Assembly (NCBI RefSeq): GCF_001424945.1 | Contig: NZ_LMCW01000016.1 | Location: 1 to 64,000, forward strand | Direction: 5' to 3' | Origin: Rhizobium sp. Root1203 | GTDB lineage: Bacteria > Pseudomonadota > Alphaproteobacteria > Rhizobiales > Rhizobiaceae | Length of the DNA stretch: 64,000 bases | In this document: piece after piece, positions 1 to 8,857 of the stretch | Position numbering within the stretch: position 1 is the first letter of the stretch | Layout of the letters: each line of letters begins with the position of its first letter | Made by a program: the position numbers and the translations under genes | Notes under the pieces: generated by a model | Told to the model about the DNA's origin: nothing | Seen by the model: the letters and a program-made list of their open reading frames with translations, nothing else | Database searches by the model: none

Positions 1-111
1 CGCACCATCGACGACACATGGCGTCATATCGGCAGGCTGGTCGAAACCATCCAGCCCGCCGAATGCCAAAACTATCTGGAAAATGCTGGATATGGTTCCG
101 TTAAAAGGTGA
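1..111 (+). pseudogene. C-terminal end of an IS630-family transposase (cut by the window edge)
   Basis: Frame 1 from the first base is open for 36 codons and stops at TGA 109-111. The translation begins RTIDDTWRHIGRLV and ends NYLENAGYGSVKR, which matches my memory of the extreme C-terminus of IS630-type DDE transposases, where a tryptophan/histidine/isoleucine segment is followed by NY..xAGY. Only the tail is visible, so whether the element is intact cannot be judged; it may be a full gene continuing left of the window. A terminator-like hairpin follows 13 bases later. This is the only transposase-like sequence seen in the window. Confidence 0.7.
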
Positions 112-124
112 AACGCTCTAGATT

Positions 125-155
125 GGCCGCGGTTCGAAAGGACCGCGGCCTTTTT
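125..155 (+). terminator. Rho-independent terminator
   Basis: A 9-bp perfect stem (GGCCGCGGT at 125-133 with ACCGCGGCC at 142-150) encloses an 8-base loop and is followed by five T residues (151-155). It lies just after the transposase tail and would stop rightward transcription before the opposing TraB/GumN gene. The rest of 112-264 shows no other gene that I can support. Confidence 0.8.
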
Positions 156-264
156 CGTCAAGATGTCCAGCTGCAACTGCCTCCGCCGGACCCCGGAGGG
201 GTATCGAGACGATCGGCACGTTTCCGGTGCTATGGGGGGCAGAGGTCGGCGGTTATAGACGGCA

Positions 265-1341
265 CTAGTTCACCGCCGTCACGGTATATCCCTGCTTGCG
301 CAGCAGCTCGATGACGCCGCCTTCGCCGGGCAGGTGCAACGCACCGACCGCCATGAAGACGTTGCCGTTGGCGAGGATCGGGGCGGCGCGCTCGGCCATG
401 ACCTTGTTGCGGTCGAGGATGATGCGCTGTTCGAAGGCGGCGTAGTCGCCTTCCTCATCCTTGCCGTCGGGCGAGACGGTCTTCAGCATGGGAATGGTCA
501 TGCCGATGTCGCCGGAGAGATAGAGGTCAGTCATGGTTTCCACGACGTCGTTCATCCTCGATCCGAGCGCCAGCGTTTCTATCAGGGATTTCAGGTGGAA
601 CTCGGTCGGCAATTCCGCCATCGCCTGCAACTGCTCGGAGAGCGTCTCGAGGCCCTTCACCTGCTTGCCCGATGCAATCGCGTCGGTTGCGATTTTCTGG
701 TCGAGGAACTGGACGCCTTTGGCCTTGCGGGCCATTTCGCAGCCGGGCAGGGCAACCACACTCGAGATCATCCACGGTCGCATGCGCGCGACGGCGGCAA
801 GCGGGATGCCGCGTTGCTTCAAGCCTTCCTCCAGGCGCACGTAGTCGTCGTGCGAGAGAAGTTTTTCGATGGTGGTGCCATCGGTGAACATCGTCAGTTC
901 CGGCTGCATCAGAAGCGCTGCGGATGCTTTCTTTTCGTCCAGGATCTCGTCGGATTCGATGACGATGGTGTCGGCTGCATCGTGCGCCGCTTGCGTACGC
1001 GGGGGGAGCGTCAGCACGCGGGGATCGGTGACATGCATACTGCCGAGCAGCCAGGAGGGTTTCACGCCCGCCTTTTCGATCTTCCAGAAGATACCCTTGC
1101 CGTTCGGCACTGCGTCCGCTTCCTTGACCGCTTGTGCATAACGCGCCGGATCGTTCTGTTTGAGATCGGTCAGGACATTGCGACCGGAGCAGCTATCGTC
1201 GCCGGCTGCCGCCGGCGCGACTGAAAAGAGCACGGTAAGCAAGGTTGCGGCGAGTAGCACATGGAAGGCGGCGATCAGCCAGAGCAGGACATTGCCCAGC
1301 GATGCGATGTGCTGACTGCGGTGGCCGATAGAGATCGTCAT
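265..1341 (-). CDS. TraB/GumN family protein, probably exported or membrane-anchored
   Basis: A 358-residue protein from the ATG at 1341; an in-frame TTG at 1374 would add 11 residues, but GGAAC sits 7 bases before the ATG. A hydrophobic stretch at about residues 17-46 ending APAAAG suggests a signal peptide or N-terminal anchor. The two family signatures are present: WLLGSMHVTDPR near residue 95 and VGALHLPGEGGV near the C-terminus, containing the GxxH and GxxHxxG elements of the TraB/PrgY/GumN fold (PF01963). Members are proposed to be metal-dependent hydrolases or proteases (Tiki-like); the substrate in rhizobia is unknown. It stands alone downstream of xerC on the same strand with an 85-base gap. 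Confidence 0.8.
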   Translation of the reverse strand: MTISIGHRSQHIASLGNVLLWLIAAFHVLLAATLLTVLFSVAPAAAGDDSCSGRNVLTDLKQNDPARYAQAVKEADAVPNGKGIFWKIEKAGVKPSWLLGSMHVTDPRVLTLPPRTQAAHDAADTIVIESDEILDEKKASAALLMQPELTMFTDGTTIEKLLSHDDYVRLEEGLKQRGIPLAAVARMRPWMISSVVALPGCEMARKAKGVQFLDQKIATDAIASGKQVKGLETLSEQLQAMAELPTEFHLKSLIETLALGSRMNDVVETMTDLYLSGDIGMTIPMLKTVSPDGKDEEGDYAAFEQRIILDRNKVMAERAAPILANGNVFMAVGALHLPGEGGVIELLRKQGYTVTAVN

Positions 1342-1426
1342 GATGGTGTTCCGGTCACGATAAACTAGGCTCAAGCTCTACGCTCTGCGTGCGCATATTC
1401 CTTTAAGAGAAGGCGTTAACAAAAGA

Positions 1427-2359
1427 TTACGCCCTCGGGTGGGCACGGTCGTACACTTCAAGCAGCCGTGAGGAATCCACACCTGTGTAGACCTGCGTGG
1501 TCGACAGACTGGCGTGGCCGAGCAGTTCCTGAATCGTCCGGAGATCGCCCCCGCCGGCCAGCAGGTGGGTTGCGAAGGAATGTCGCAGCGCATGGGGTGT
1601 CGCCGTTTCAGGCAGGCCGAAGGCGCTGCGCATCTTCTGCATGGTGCGCTGGATGATCGCTGCCTGCAGCTTGCCGCCACGGGCGCCGCGAAAGAGTGGC
1701 TGCGTCGCCTCCAGGTGATATGGGCAGAGGGAACGGTATCTTTCGACAGCGTCGAAGACGACCGAGAGCAACGGCACCAGCCGGGTCTTGTTGCCCTTGC
1801 CGACGATGCGCAACATTGTCGCACCGGCCCGCAGGTCGCCGGGCGTCAGGTCGAGAGCTTCCGATATGCGCAGGCCGCAGCCGTAGAGGAGCGTCATGAC
1901 AGCCGCATCGCGTGCGGCAATCCAGGGTTCCTCGTGGAGCTGCGCTTCGTCGCTGACGACGGTGATCGCCTGTCTGTCGGAAAGTGGCTTCGGCAATGAC
2001 TTCGGCTGCTTGGGCGAGCGTACGGCGCCCGCGCCGGCGGCGTTCACCAGGCCCTTCTTTTCGAGGTAACGCAAGAGTGAACGCAGGCCAGCGAGGTTCC
2101 GGCCGAGCGATCGCGCTCCAGAACCTTCCTTGCGGCGTGCCGCCAGAAAGGCGCGGAAATCGGCCGGACGCAGTGCCTGAATATCCCTCAGAGTGGAAGG
2201 ACCGGCGAGGTGGCCTGTCAGAAAGGCCAGAAATTGGCGCGTATCGCGCTCATAAGCAGTGAGCGTGTGTTCGGAAAGGCGCCTTTCGCTGGCGAGGTTC
2301 TGCAGCCAGGCGGCGCGTTCGGCCATCAGGTGCGCGTCGGCGATAATCAGGAGTTCGTT
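1427..2359 (-). CDS. xerC: Tyrosine recombinase XerC
   Basis: Site-specific recombinase of the phage-integrase family that, with XerD, resolves chromosome dimers at dif. Starting at the GTG at 2359 (AAGGG 9 bases upstream) gives 310 residues, the usual XerC size; ATG 2386 and TTG 2440 are longer in-frame alternatives. The N-terminal core-binding SAM-like domain covers about residues 10-105. The catalytic set is complete: R164 in GCGLRISEAL, K188 in VGKGNK, H256-x-x-R259 in HALRHSFATH, H282 in LLGHAS and the nucleophile Y291 in TTQVYTG. Nothing phage-like surrounds it, which favours a housekeeping Xer protein rather than an integrase. Confidence 0.9.
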   Translation of the reverse strand, partial: NELLIIADAHLMAERAAWLQNLASERRLSEHTLTAYERDTRQFLAFLTGHLAGPSTLRDIQALRPADFRAFLAARRKEGSGARSLGRNLAGLRSLLRYLEKKGLVNAAGAGAVRSPKQPKSLPKPLSDRQAITVVSDEAQLHEEPWIAARDAAVMTLLYGCGLRISEALDLTPGDLRAGATMLRIVGKGNKTRLVPLLSVVFDAVERYRSLCPYHLEATQPLFRGARGGKLQAAIIQRTMQKMRSAFGLPETATPHALRHSFATHLLAGGGDLRTIQELLGHASLSTTQVYTGVDSSRLLEVYDRAHPRA

Positions 2360-2504
2360 CACATCTGCGGCCCTTGAATTTGCCATTCCGGCGGCCAATT
2401 CTGGAGCACGGACAGTTATGGAATTGCTAATACCGGCCAAGTGCTTGTCATGCTTCCCCTATAATAGTTGCAACAACTGACCATCCAACGACGCAGGATC
2501 TTGT

Positions 2505-3452
2505 ATGGCACACCGCCAGCCGATGACGGCATTCGGACAATTCGCGGAAGCGATCGCACTGGTCTCGCAAGGCAAACCCGGACACATCGTCGATACCCTC
2601 ATTGCTGAACGCGGCCAGAGGATCGTGCACAACCCGTCGTGGCCCCTGTTGCGGCCATTTCTCTATACTCTGCTGCGCTATAACAGGGCGGTCAAGTTCG
2701 CCAACGATCTCGCCAACATGCCGGGCTTCGCGTGCTTCGAGTATATGAGCGACCTTTTGAAACTCGAAATCGTTGTCAGCCACGCAGAACGCATACCGGC
2801 AACCGGCGGTTTTCTTCTGGTGAGCAACCATCCGACCGGGATTGCCGACGGTGTGGCGGTGTTCGACCTTCTCAAGAGCCGGCGGCCGGACATGATGCTC
2901 TTTGCCAACCGTGATGCCGTCCGCGTCAATCCGCGCTTTGCCGAGGTGATCATCCCTGTCGAGTGGCGTGAGGAGTACAAGAGCAAGCTCAAGACGCGCG
3001 AGACGCTGCTCCTGACCAATCAAGCCGTTCGGGAAGGGAAGGCGACGATACTCTTCCCCTCCGGTCGCATCGCCTACTGGGCGAGCGGACGGCTGAATGA
3101 GCGGCCTTGGAAAACGTCCGCCGTCGGGCTGGCCCGCAAGTACAATCTGCCGATTCTTCCCGTCCACGTGACAGCGCGAAACTCAGGCCTCTTCTACTGG
3201 TTTGCGAAGTGGTCGACGGAGCTGCGGGACATGACCGTCTTTCACGAGCTTTTGAACAAGCGCGGCGATCGTTTCGATTTCGTGATCGGCGACCTGATCC
3301 CAGCGGAGCATCTGGACGGCGACATAAACGATGTCACCAATGCGCTCGAGAACCATACCGTCCATGATCTCAACGCCAATGCCGACGCACAATTCCAGCC
3401 GGTGGTGCAGCCGGTTGAGAAGGAGCCGGTCGGAGCCCATTCATTTCGTTGA
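2505..3452 (+). CDS. Lysophospholipid-type (PlsC-like) acyltransferase
   Basis: A 315-residue protein with AGGA before the ATG. Residues 107-116 (SNHPTGIADG) form the acyl-acceptor block. The conserved H109 is followed by D115 with five residues between, a variant of the canonical HX4D seen in hemolysin-like acyltransferases. A second block, FPSGRIAYW at about 184-192, corresponds to the FPEGTR substrate-binding motif. It therefore probably acylates a glycerophospholipid or an amino lipid on the cytoplasmic face of the inner membrane. No transmembrane helix is obvious. It is divergent from xerC across a short gap and is a different gene from plsC at about 26 kb. Confidence 0.75.
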   Translation: MAHRQPMTAFGQFAEAIALVSQGKPGHIVDTLIAERGQRIVHNPSWPLLRPFLYTLLRYNRAVKFANDLANMPGFACFEYMSDLLKLEIVVSHAERIPATGGFLLVSNHPTGIADGVAVFDLLKSRRPDMMLFANRDAVRVNPRFAEVIIPVEWREEYKSKLKTRETLLLTNQAVREGKATILFPSGRIAYWASGRLNERPWKTSAVGLARKYNLPILPVHVTARNSGLFYWFAKWSTELRDMTVFHELLNKRGDRFDFVIGDLIPAEHLDGDINDVTNALENHTVHDLNANADAQFQPVVQPVEKEPVGAHSFR

Positions 3453-3473
3453 ATGGATAGGGTAAAGCGGGGC

Positions 3474-3740
3474 ATGCTGCTCCGCTCGATATTTGCCCAG
3501 AATTGCCGATCGCTCCGATCGATCCGCATGGATTTGCCAGACACCACCGCCGACATGATCGCCGAGGCCTCGAAGACGAGCGAGGTCTGGATCGTCACCC
3601 ACTCAGCGCAACTGGCCGAAGGCGTCCGCGAACGCTACGGCGTGAGGCAGCGAACGGTGATTCGCGACAACGGCGCGACATGGATAGAAGGGATGCGACT
3701 GACGGGTGTCATAGCCGGCGAGAGCGATGACGAAGATTAG
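3474..3740 (+). pseudogene. Internally deleted AAA/ABC-type ATPase relic (N- and C-termini only)
   Basis: The frame opens at ATG 3453, with a better start at ATG 3474, and encodes 88 residues from the latter. Its first part (MLLRSIFAQNCRSLRSIRMD) looks like the N-terminal strand of RecF/SMC-like predicted ATPases (compare MLKSIxIxNFRSL). The next part, EASKTSEVWIVTHSAQLAE, looks like the C-terminal D-loop/H-loop strand of the same class. Walker A, the long middle and Walker B, normally some 250-300 residues, are absent and the two ends are joined in frame. The product cannot be an ATPase. I infer a decayed gene with an in-frame deletion; a real small protein is the alternative. Confidence 0.55.
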
Positions 3741-3797
3741 ACGGGCGAGGTTGTCGCGGGTTCCATTTCGTGGCTGTTGGAGGCATGGTCTCGCCCG

Positions 3798-6014
3798 ATG
3801 AGCACAGATTCGTCCGATCTCTTCGGAGCCCTGTTTGAGACACCACCGGCGAGCCGCACGGTTGCGGTGCTCGTGCCGATGCCGGCGCCGAAGCCCTATT
3901 CCTACGCGGTGCCGGATGGCATGGCGGTCGAGCCGGGTTCCGTCGTGCAGGTGCCCCTCGGGCCGAGGCAGGTGATCGGCGTCGTCTGGGACGGTGGGGA
4001 CGAGGGTGTCGACCCGAAGAAGCTACGGCCCATCAGCCATGTCTTCGATTGCCCGCCGCTCTCCAGGGAAATGCGCGACTTCATAGACTGGGTTGCGAGC
4101 TACACGTTATCGCCGCCCGGGCTCGTGGCACGCATGGCGCTGCGTGCGCCGAACGCTTTCGAGCCGGAGCCGATGGTGGAGGGCTTGCGCTTTGTGGGCG
4201 GCGAACCGGAGCGGATGACGCCGGCGCGCGGTCGCGTGCTTGACATTGCCGGCGATGGCCTGTCGTGGACGCGAAGCGGGCTTGCCCATGCAGCCGGCGT
4301 GTCGACGAGTGTCGTCGACGGCCTGGTGAGCCTGGGTGTCTTCGAAACGGTATTCCTGTCGCCGCCGCCTGTTGTCGCAAAGCCGGATCCTGATTTTATC
4401 ACTTCGCGGCTCGAGGGGCCGCAGAAGGAAGCGGCCGAAGAGATACTGGGCGAAGTCCGAAAGGGCGAATTTGCGGTGTCGCTGATCGACGGCGTCACCG
4501 GTTCAGGCAAGACCGAAGTGTATTTCGAGGCAATTGCGGAGACGTTGAAGCAAGGCAAGCAGGTGCTGATCCTGTTGCCGGAAATCGCACTCACGGCGAG
4601 CTTCCTGGAGCGGTTCCAGGATCGCTTCGGCGCCAAGCCCGCCGAATGGCACTCCGATCTTGCGCCGCGCATGCGCGAAAAAGTGTGGCGGCAGGCGGTC
4701 ACCGGTGAGGTGCGCGTCGTGGCCGGCGCGCGTTCGGCGCTGTTTCTGCCGTTCGAGGACCTCGGCCTGCTCATCGTCGACGAAGAGCACGATCCTGCCT
4801 ACAAGCAGGAGGACCGCGTTTTCTACAATGCCCGCGACATGGCTGTGGTGCGCGGGCGGATAGGCGACTTTCCGGTGGTGCTCGTCTCGGCCACACCGTC
4901 TGTCGAAAGCCAGGTCAACGGCCAGAGCGGCCGCTATACCACTATTCATCTGCCGACGCGCTTCGGCGATGCGGCACTTCCCGACCTGCACCTGATCGAC
5001 ATGCGCCGGCACGCGCCGGAGCGGGGCGGCTTTCTCTCGCCGGTGCTTGTGCGGGCGATCGGCAAGACGGTCGAGAAGAAGCAGCAGGCCCTGTTGTTCC
5101 TCAACAGGCGCGGCTATGCGCCGCTGACGCTCTGCCGGGTCTGCGGCCATCGTTTCCAGTGCCCCCAATGCTCGAGCTGGCTCGTCGAGCACCGCTTCAA
5201 GAGGCAATTGCAGTGCCACCAGTGCGGTCACAACGAGCGGACGCCGGAAGCTTGCCCGGAATGCGGCACACTCGATCACCTCGTCGCATGCGGCCCCGGC
5301 GTCGAGCGGATCGCCGAGGAGGTCGAACGCCATTTTCCGGATGCGCGCACGATCGTGCTCTCCTCCGACATCATGGGCGGCGTCAAGCGGCTGCGGCTGG
5401 AGCTCGACGCGATCGCCAAGGGTGAGGCCGATATTGTGATCGGCACGCAGCTGGTCGCAAAGGGGCATAATTTTCCACTGATGACGCTGGTCGGCATCGT
5501 CGACGCCGATCTCGGGCTTGCGAACGGCGACCCGCGCGCTGCCGAAAGGACGTTTCAGCTTCTGTCGCAGGTCACCGGCCGCGCCGGGCGAACCGGCCTC
5601 AAGAGCCACGGCCTGCTGCAGACCTATCAGCCGCAGCATCCTGTCATGCAGGCGATCGTCTCGGGCGATGCCGGCGCTTTCTACGAGCGCGAGATCGCCG
5701 AGCGGGAACGCGCCATCCTGCCGCCGTTTGGGAGGCTCGCGTCGATCATCGTCTCGGCGGAGACCCGCCACGACGCGGAAACCCACGCCCGCGGGATGCG
5801 CAATGCCGCGCCGCAGGTGACGGGTATTTCGGTGCTTGGCCCTGCCGAGGCGCCGCTGGCACTGGTTCGCGGACGCCATCGGTTCCGCCTGCTGGTGCAC
5901 GGACGCCGGAACTCCGACATGCAGGGCTTTCTGCGCGCCATGCTGTCGCAGGCGCCGAAAGAGCGGGGCTCTGTCCACGTCCAGCTCGATATCGATCCGC
6001 AAAGCTTCCTGTAG
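3798..6014 (+). CDS. priA: Primosomal protein N' (replication restart helicase PriA)
   Basis: A superfamily 2 DNA helicase that recognises stalled forks and reloads the replisome. The ATG at 3798 gives 738 residues; TTG 3777 would add seven. An N-terminal 3'-OH/DNA-binding domain (about 20-110) precedes the helicase core with Walker A GVTGSGKT (232-239) and the DEEH box (about 328-331). A zinc-binding insertion follows, with cysteine pairs of the type CxxC (CRVCG, CPQC, CHQCG, CPECG), then motif V/VI (VTGRAGRTG). All parts expected of a full-length PriA are present. It precedes the F1 ATP synthase operon. Confidence 0.95.
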   Translation: MSTDSSDLFGALFETPPASRTVAVLVPMPAPKPYSYAVPDGMAVEPGSVVQVPLGPRQVIGVVWDGGDEGVDPKKLRPISHVFDCPPLSREMRDFIDWVASYTLSPPGLVARMALRAPNAFEPEPMVEGLRFVGGEPERMTPARGRVLDIAGDGLSWTRSGLAHAAGVSTSVVDGLVSLGVFETVFLSPPPVVAKPDPDFITSRLEGPQKEAAEEILGEVRKGEFAVSLIDGVTGSGKTEVYFEAIAETLKQGKQVLILLPEIALTASFLERFQDRFGAKPAEWHSDLAPRMREKVWRQAVTGEVRVVAGARSALFLPFEDLGLLIVDEEHDPAYKQEDRVFYNARDMAVVRGRIGDFPVVLVSATPSVESQVNGQSGRYTTIHLPTRFGDAALPDLHLIDMRRHAPERGGFLSPVLVRAIGKTVEKKQQALLFLNRRGYAPLTLCRVCGHRFQCPQCSSWLVEHRFKRQLQCHQCGHNERTPEACPECGTLDHLVACGPGVERIAEEVERHFPDARTIVLSSDIMGGVKRLRLELDAIAKGEADIVIGTQLVAKGHNFPLMTLVGIVDADLGLANGDPRAAERTFQLLSQVTGRAGRTGLKSHGLLQTYQPQHPVMQAIVSGDAGAFYEREIAERERAILPPFGRLASIIVSAETRHDAETHARGMRNAAPQVTGISVLGPAEAPLALVRGRHRFRLLVHGRRNSDMQGFLRAMLSQAPKERGSVHVQLDIDPQSFL

Positions 6015-6091
6015 ATCAGGCATGGCAAGGCGTTTGCGGGATTTCCCAATCGTGCCATAAGAAACCATAGGGCATGATTTGAGGTCGATCT

Positions 6092-6481
6092 ATGGAATTG
6101 TATTTCCCCGAAGAACTGGGCGAGCAACTGGCTTTTTGTGCAGCTGCTTTTGTGGCGCTTGCGGGCTTTGTGATAATGTTCGCGCCAGGCTACGCGATGC
6201 GCGTTTTCGGCCTCCAGCCAAGAGAAGGGAGGCGTGACGGGTATGCCGAGCAGCGCTCGATGGGCGGTGCGTATCTCGCGCTTGGCCTTGCTCCAATATT
6301 GCTTGCGCAGCCGAATATCTATTTGGTCGTTGGTGCCGTGTTTGCGATGGCTGCCTTTGCCCGCATAGTTTCACTGCTTTCCGATAAGGGGGGTACGATT
6401 CTCAACTATTTACTTCTGGTTGTACAAATCGTTCTCGCCGCGCTTCCGCTCGGTTACGTTTTTGGTTTCTTTTCAGCGTGA
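6092..6481 (+). CDS. Small four-helix membrane protein of unknown function
   Basis: A 129-residue protein with GAGG 7 bases before its ATG. Four hydrophobic segments are visible at about residues 14-34, 57-74, 78-95 and 104-126, with a charged loop (REGRRDGYAEQR) between the first two. This pattern resembles small DUF4345-like membrane proteins, but I do not recognise the family with certainty. It sits 77 bases after priA and ahead of the atp leader, and is transcribed in the same direction as both. Confidence 0.6.
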   Translation: MELYFPEELGEQLAFCAAAFVALAGFVIMFAPGYAMRVFGLQPREGRRDGYAEQRSMGGAYLALGLAPILLAQPNIYLVVGAVFAMAAFARIVSLLSDKGGTILNYLLLVVQIVLAALPLGYVFGFFSA

Positions 6482-6495
6482 CTTGTGTGGATATC

Positions 6496-6647
6496 GGGCG
6501 GGTTCCCAGCCCGTCCTCGAAGCTTTCCGCATTTTTGCGTCAGAAAACGATGCTAAAGCCGTATTCGGGCATTACGCGTGTTGCGAGTCCGGAGATCCTA
6601 TGTTAGACGGACCCCGAATTTCGGAAGAAGCAAGAGGCTTCTCTTGC
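6496..6647 (+). promoter_or_regulatory. Leader region of the atp operon with two hairpins
   Basis: Of the 254 bases between the membrane-protein gene and atpH, two dyads stand out. GGGCGGG at 6496-6502 pairs with CCCGTCC at 6510-6516 (one G-T pair, 7-base loop). GCAAGAG at 6630-6636 pairs perfectly with CTCTTGC at 6641-6647 around a GCTT tetraloop. Neither is followed by a T run, so they are not ordinary terminators. They could shape the atp mRNA 5' end. I could not identify a convincing -35/-10 pair. Confidence 0.35.
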
Positions 6648-6735
6648 GATTTCTGGGGGAAATCATAACGAATTCAGGAATTTAGATCAGGCGCCCGCCG
6701 GAAGCCGGATTCTTGGATTGAAATCAGGGAAATTT

Positions 6736-7302
6736 GTGCCCGTGGCAGACACGTCCCAGCTAACATCTGGTGTTGCAGAACGATATGCCTCGTCGCTGTT
6801 TGAACTGGCGCTCGAGCAAGGTGCGGTCAAGACAGTGACTGCCGATCTCGACCGGTTCCAGGCGATGCTGGACGAGAGCGACGATCTGAAGCGTTTCGTT
6901 TCGAGCCCGGTTTTCTCGGCCGACGATCAACTGAAGGCGATCGTTGCGATTAGCGAGAAGGCCGGCATCAGCGGCTTCTTCGCAAACTTTTTGAAGGTCG
7001 TGGCGCGTAACCGCCGCCTCTTTGCCCTTCCGGGCATGATCAAGGCCTTCCGCATCATCGCTGCCAAGCAGCGTGGTGAGATTTCTGCCGAGGTTACCTC
7101 GGCCCATGCGCTCGATGCAGCGCAGGAAACCGAATTGAAGGCGGCGCTCAAGAGCGTCACCGGCAAAGACGTGGCGATTGCCGTCACGGTCGACCCGTCC
7201 ATTCTTGGCGGCTTGATCGTGAAGGTCGGGTCCCGTCAGATTGATACGTCTCTTCGTACCAAACTCTCTACCCTTAAGCTTGCATTGAAAGAGGTTGGCT
7301 GA
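6736..7302 (+). CDS. atpH: F1 ATP synthase delta subunit
   Basis: The OSCP-like subunit that links the F1 head to the peripheral stalk of the proton-driven ATP synthase. Translation most likely starts at GTG 6736, with AGGGA five bases upstream, giving 188 residues beginning MPVADTSQL; TTG 6718 is a longer alternative. The N-terminal helical bundle (AERYASSLFELA) and the C-terminal signature DPSILGGLIVKVGSRQIDTS are intact. The stop overlaps the atpA start by one base (TGATG), which indicates translational coupling. First gene of atpHAGDC. Confidence 0.95.
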   Translation: MPVADTSQLTSGVAERYASSLFELALEQGAVKTVTADLDRFQAMLDESDDLKRFVSSPVFSADDQLKAIVAISEKAGISGFFANFLKVVARNRRLFALPGMIKAFRIIAAKQRGEISAEVTSAHALDAAQETELKAALKSVTGKDVAIAVTVDPSILGGLIVKVGSRQIDTSLRTKLSTLKLALKEVG

Positions 7303-8831
7303 TGGATATCCGCGCCGCGGAAATTTCCGCAATTCTCAAAGATCAGATTAAAAATTTCGGCAAAGAGGCAGAAGTCTCGGAAGTCGGTCAGGTGCTCTCC
7401 GTCGGTGACGGTATCGCTCGCGTTTACGGTCTGGACAATGTCCAGGCAGGCGAGATGGTCGAGTTCCCGGGCGGCATCCGTGGCATGGCGCTGAACCTTG
7501 AGTCCGATAACGTCGGTGTTGTTATTTTCGGCTCCGACCGTGACATCAAGGAAGGCGACACCGTTAAGCGGACCGGCGCAATCGTTGACGTTCCGGTTGG
7601 TCCCGAACTGCTTGGCCGTGTTGTCGATGCTCTTGGAAACCCGATCGACGGCAAGGGCCCGATCAATGCGACGCGTCGTTCGCGCGTCGACATCAAGGCT
7701 CCTGGCATCATCCCGCGCAAGTCGGTTCATGAGCCGATGTCGACCGGCCTCAAGGCCATCGACGCGCTCATCCCGGTCGGCCGTGGCCAGCGCGAACTCG
7801 TCATCGGCGACCGCCAGACCGGCAAGACCGCGATCATTCTGGACGCGATCCTGAACCAGAAGGCGATCCACGACAACGGCCCGGACAGCGAAAAACTGTA
7901 CTGCGTCTACGTCGCTATCGGCCAGAAGCGTTCGACGGTTGCCCAGTTCGTCAAGGTTCTCGAAGAACGCGGCGCTCTGAAGTACTCGATCATCGTTGCT
8001 GCGACGGCTTCCGATCCGGCTCCGATGCAGTACCTGGCTCCGTTTGCCGGCTGCACCATGGGCGAATACTTCCGTGACAACGGACAGCATGCGCTGATCG
8101 GTTATGACGACCTGTCCAAGCAGGCTGTCGCTTACCGCCAGATGTCGCTGTTGTTGCGCCGTCCGCCGGGCCGCGAAGCATACCCGGGCGACGTCTTCTA
8201 TCTGCATTCGCGTCTTCTCGAGCGCGCTGCAAAGCTCTCCGACGAAAAGGGCGCTGGTTCGCTGACGGCTCTGCCGGTCATCGAAACGCAGGGCAACGAC
8301 GTTTCGGCGTTCATCCCGACCAACGTGATCTCGATCACCGACGGTCAGATCTTCCTCGAAACCGACCTGTTCTATCAGGGTATCCGCCCGGCTGTTAACG
8401 TCGGTCTGTCGGTTTCGCGCGTCGGTTCCGCCGCGCAGATCAAGGCGATGAAGCAGGTTGCCGGCTCGATCAAGGGTGAACTCGCCCAGTATCGTGAAAT
8501 GGCTGCCTTCGCGCAGTTCGGTTCGGACCTTGACGCTGCAACACAGCGCCTGCTGAACCGTGGTGCTCGCCTGACCGAGCTTCTCAAGCAGCCGCAGTTC
8601 TCGCCGCTGAAGACGGAAGAACAGGTCGCGGTGATCTTCGCCGGCGTCAATGGCTACCTCGACAAGGTTGCGGTCGCTCAGGTCGGCAAGTTCGAACAGG
8701 GCCTGTTGTCATATCTCCGCTCGGAAGGCTCTGCCATCCTCGACACGATCCGCACGGAAAAGGCAATCAGCGACGATACGAAGGGCAAGCTCACAGCTGC
8801 CATCGATAGCTTCGCGAAGTCTTTCTCGTAA
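7302..8831 (+). CDS. atpA: F1 ATP synthase alpha subunit
   Basis: Non-catalytic nucleotide-binding subunit, three copies per F1. 509 residues, full length. The N-terminal beta-barrel is followed by the P-loop GDRQTGKT at 169-176, and the family signature around PAVNVGLSVSRVGS is present. Coupled to atpH by a one-base stop/start overlap and followed by atpG after 26 bases. As in other alphaproteobacteria, the F0 genes (atpI, B, E, F) are not here; they are expected at a separate locus. Confidence 0.98.
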   Translation: MDIRAAEISAILKDQIKNFGKEAEVSEVGQVLSVGDGIARVYGLDNVQAGEMVEFPGGIRGMALNLESDNVGVVIFGSDRDIKEGDTVKRTGAIVDVPVGPELLGRVVDALGNPIDGKGPINATRRSRVDIKAPGIIPRKSVHEPMSTGLKAIDALIPVGRGQRELVIGDRQTGKTAIILDAILNQKAIHDNGPDSEKLYCVYVAIGQKRSTVAQFVKVLEERGALKYSIIVAATASDPAPMQYLAPFAGCTMGEYFRDNGQHALIGYDDLSKQAVAYRQMSLLLRRPPGREAYPGDVFYLHSRLLERAAKLSDEKGAGSLTALPVIETQGNDVSAFIPTNVISITDGQIFLETDLFYQGIRPAVNVGLSVSRVGSAAQIKAMKQVAGSIKGELAQYREMAAFAQFGSDLDAATQRLLNRGARLTELLKQPQFSPLKTEEQVAVIFAGVNGYLDKVAVAQVGKFEQGLLSYLRSEGSAILDTIRTEKAISDDTKGKLTAAIDSFAKSFS

Positions 8832-8857
8832 TCGGACCCAGTTAGGACGGATAACGG

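Noticed and set aside
108..314. 68-codon frame after the transposase tail
   Set aside because: It runs through the terminator hairpin and into the antisense of the TraB/GumN gene; arginine-rich with no start signal.
2460..2465. Perfect TATAAT between xerC and the acyltransferase
   Set aside because: No -35 hexamer at acceptable spacing (TTGTCA is only 10 bases away), so it was not listed as a promoter.
4503..6068. Leftward 521-codon open frame
   Set aside because: Antisense of priA; composition is shadow-like with no domain.
6420..6668. 82-codon frame ahead of atpH
   Set aside because: Overlaps the end of the membrane-protein gene, has no ribosome site and no recognisable product; treated as leader sequence.
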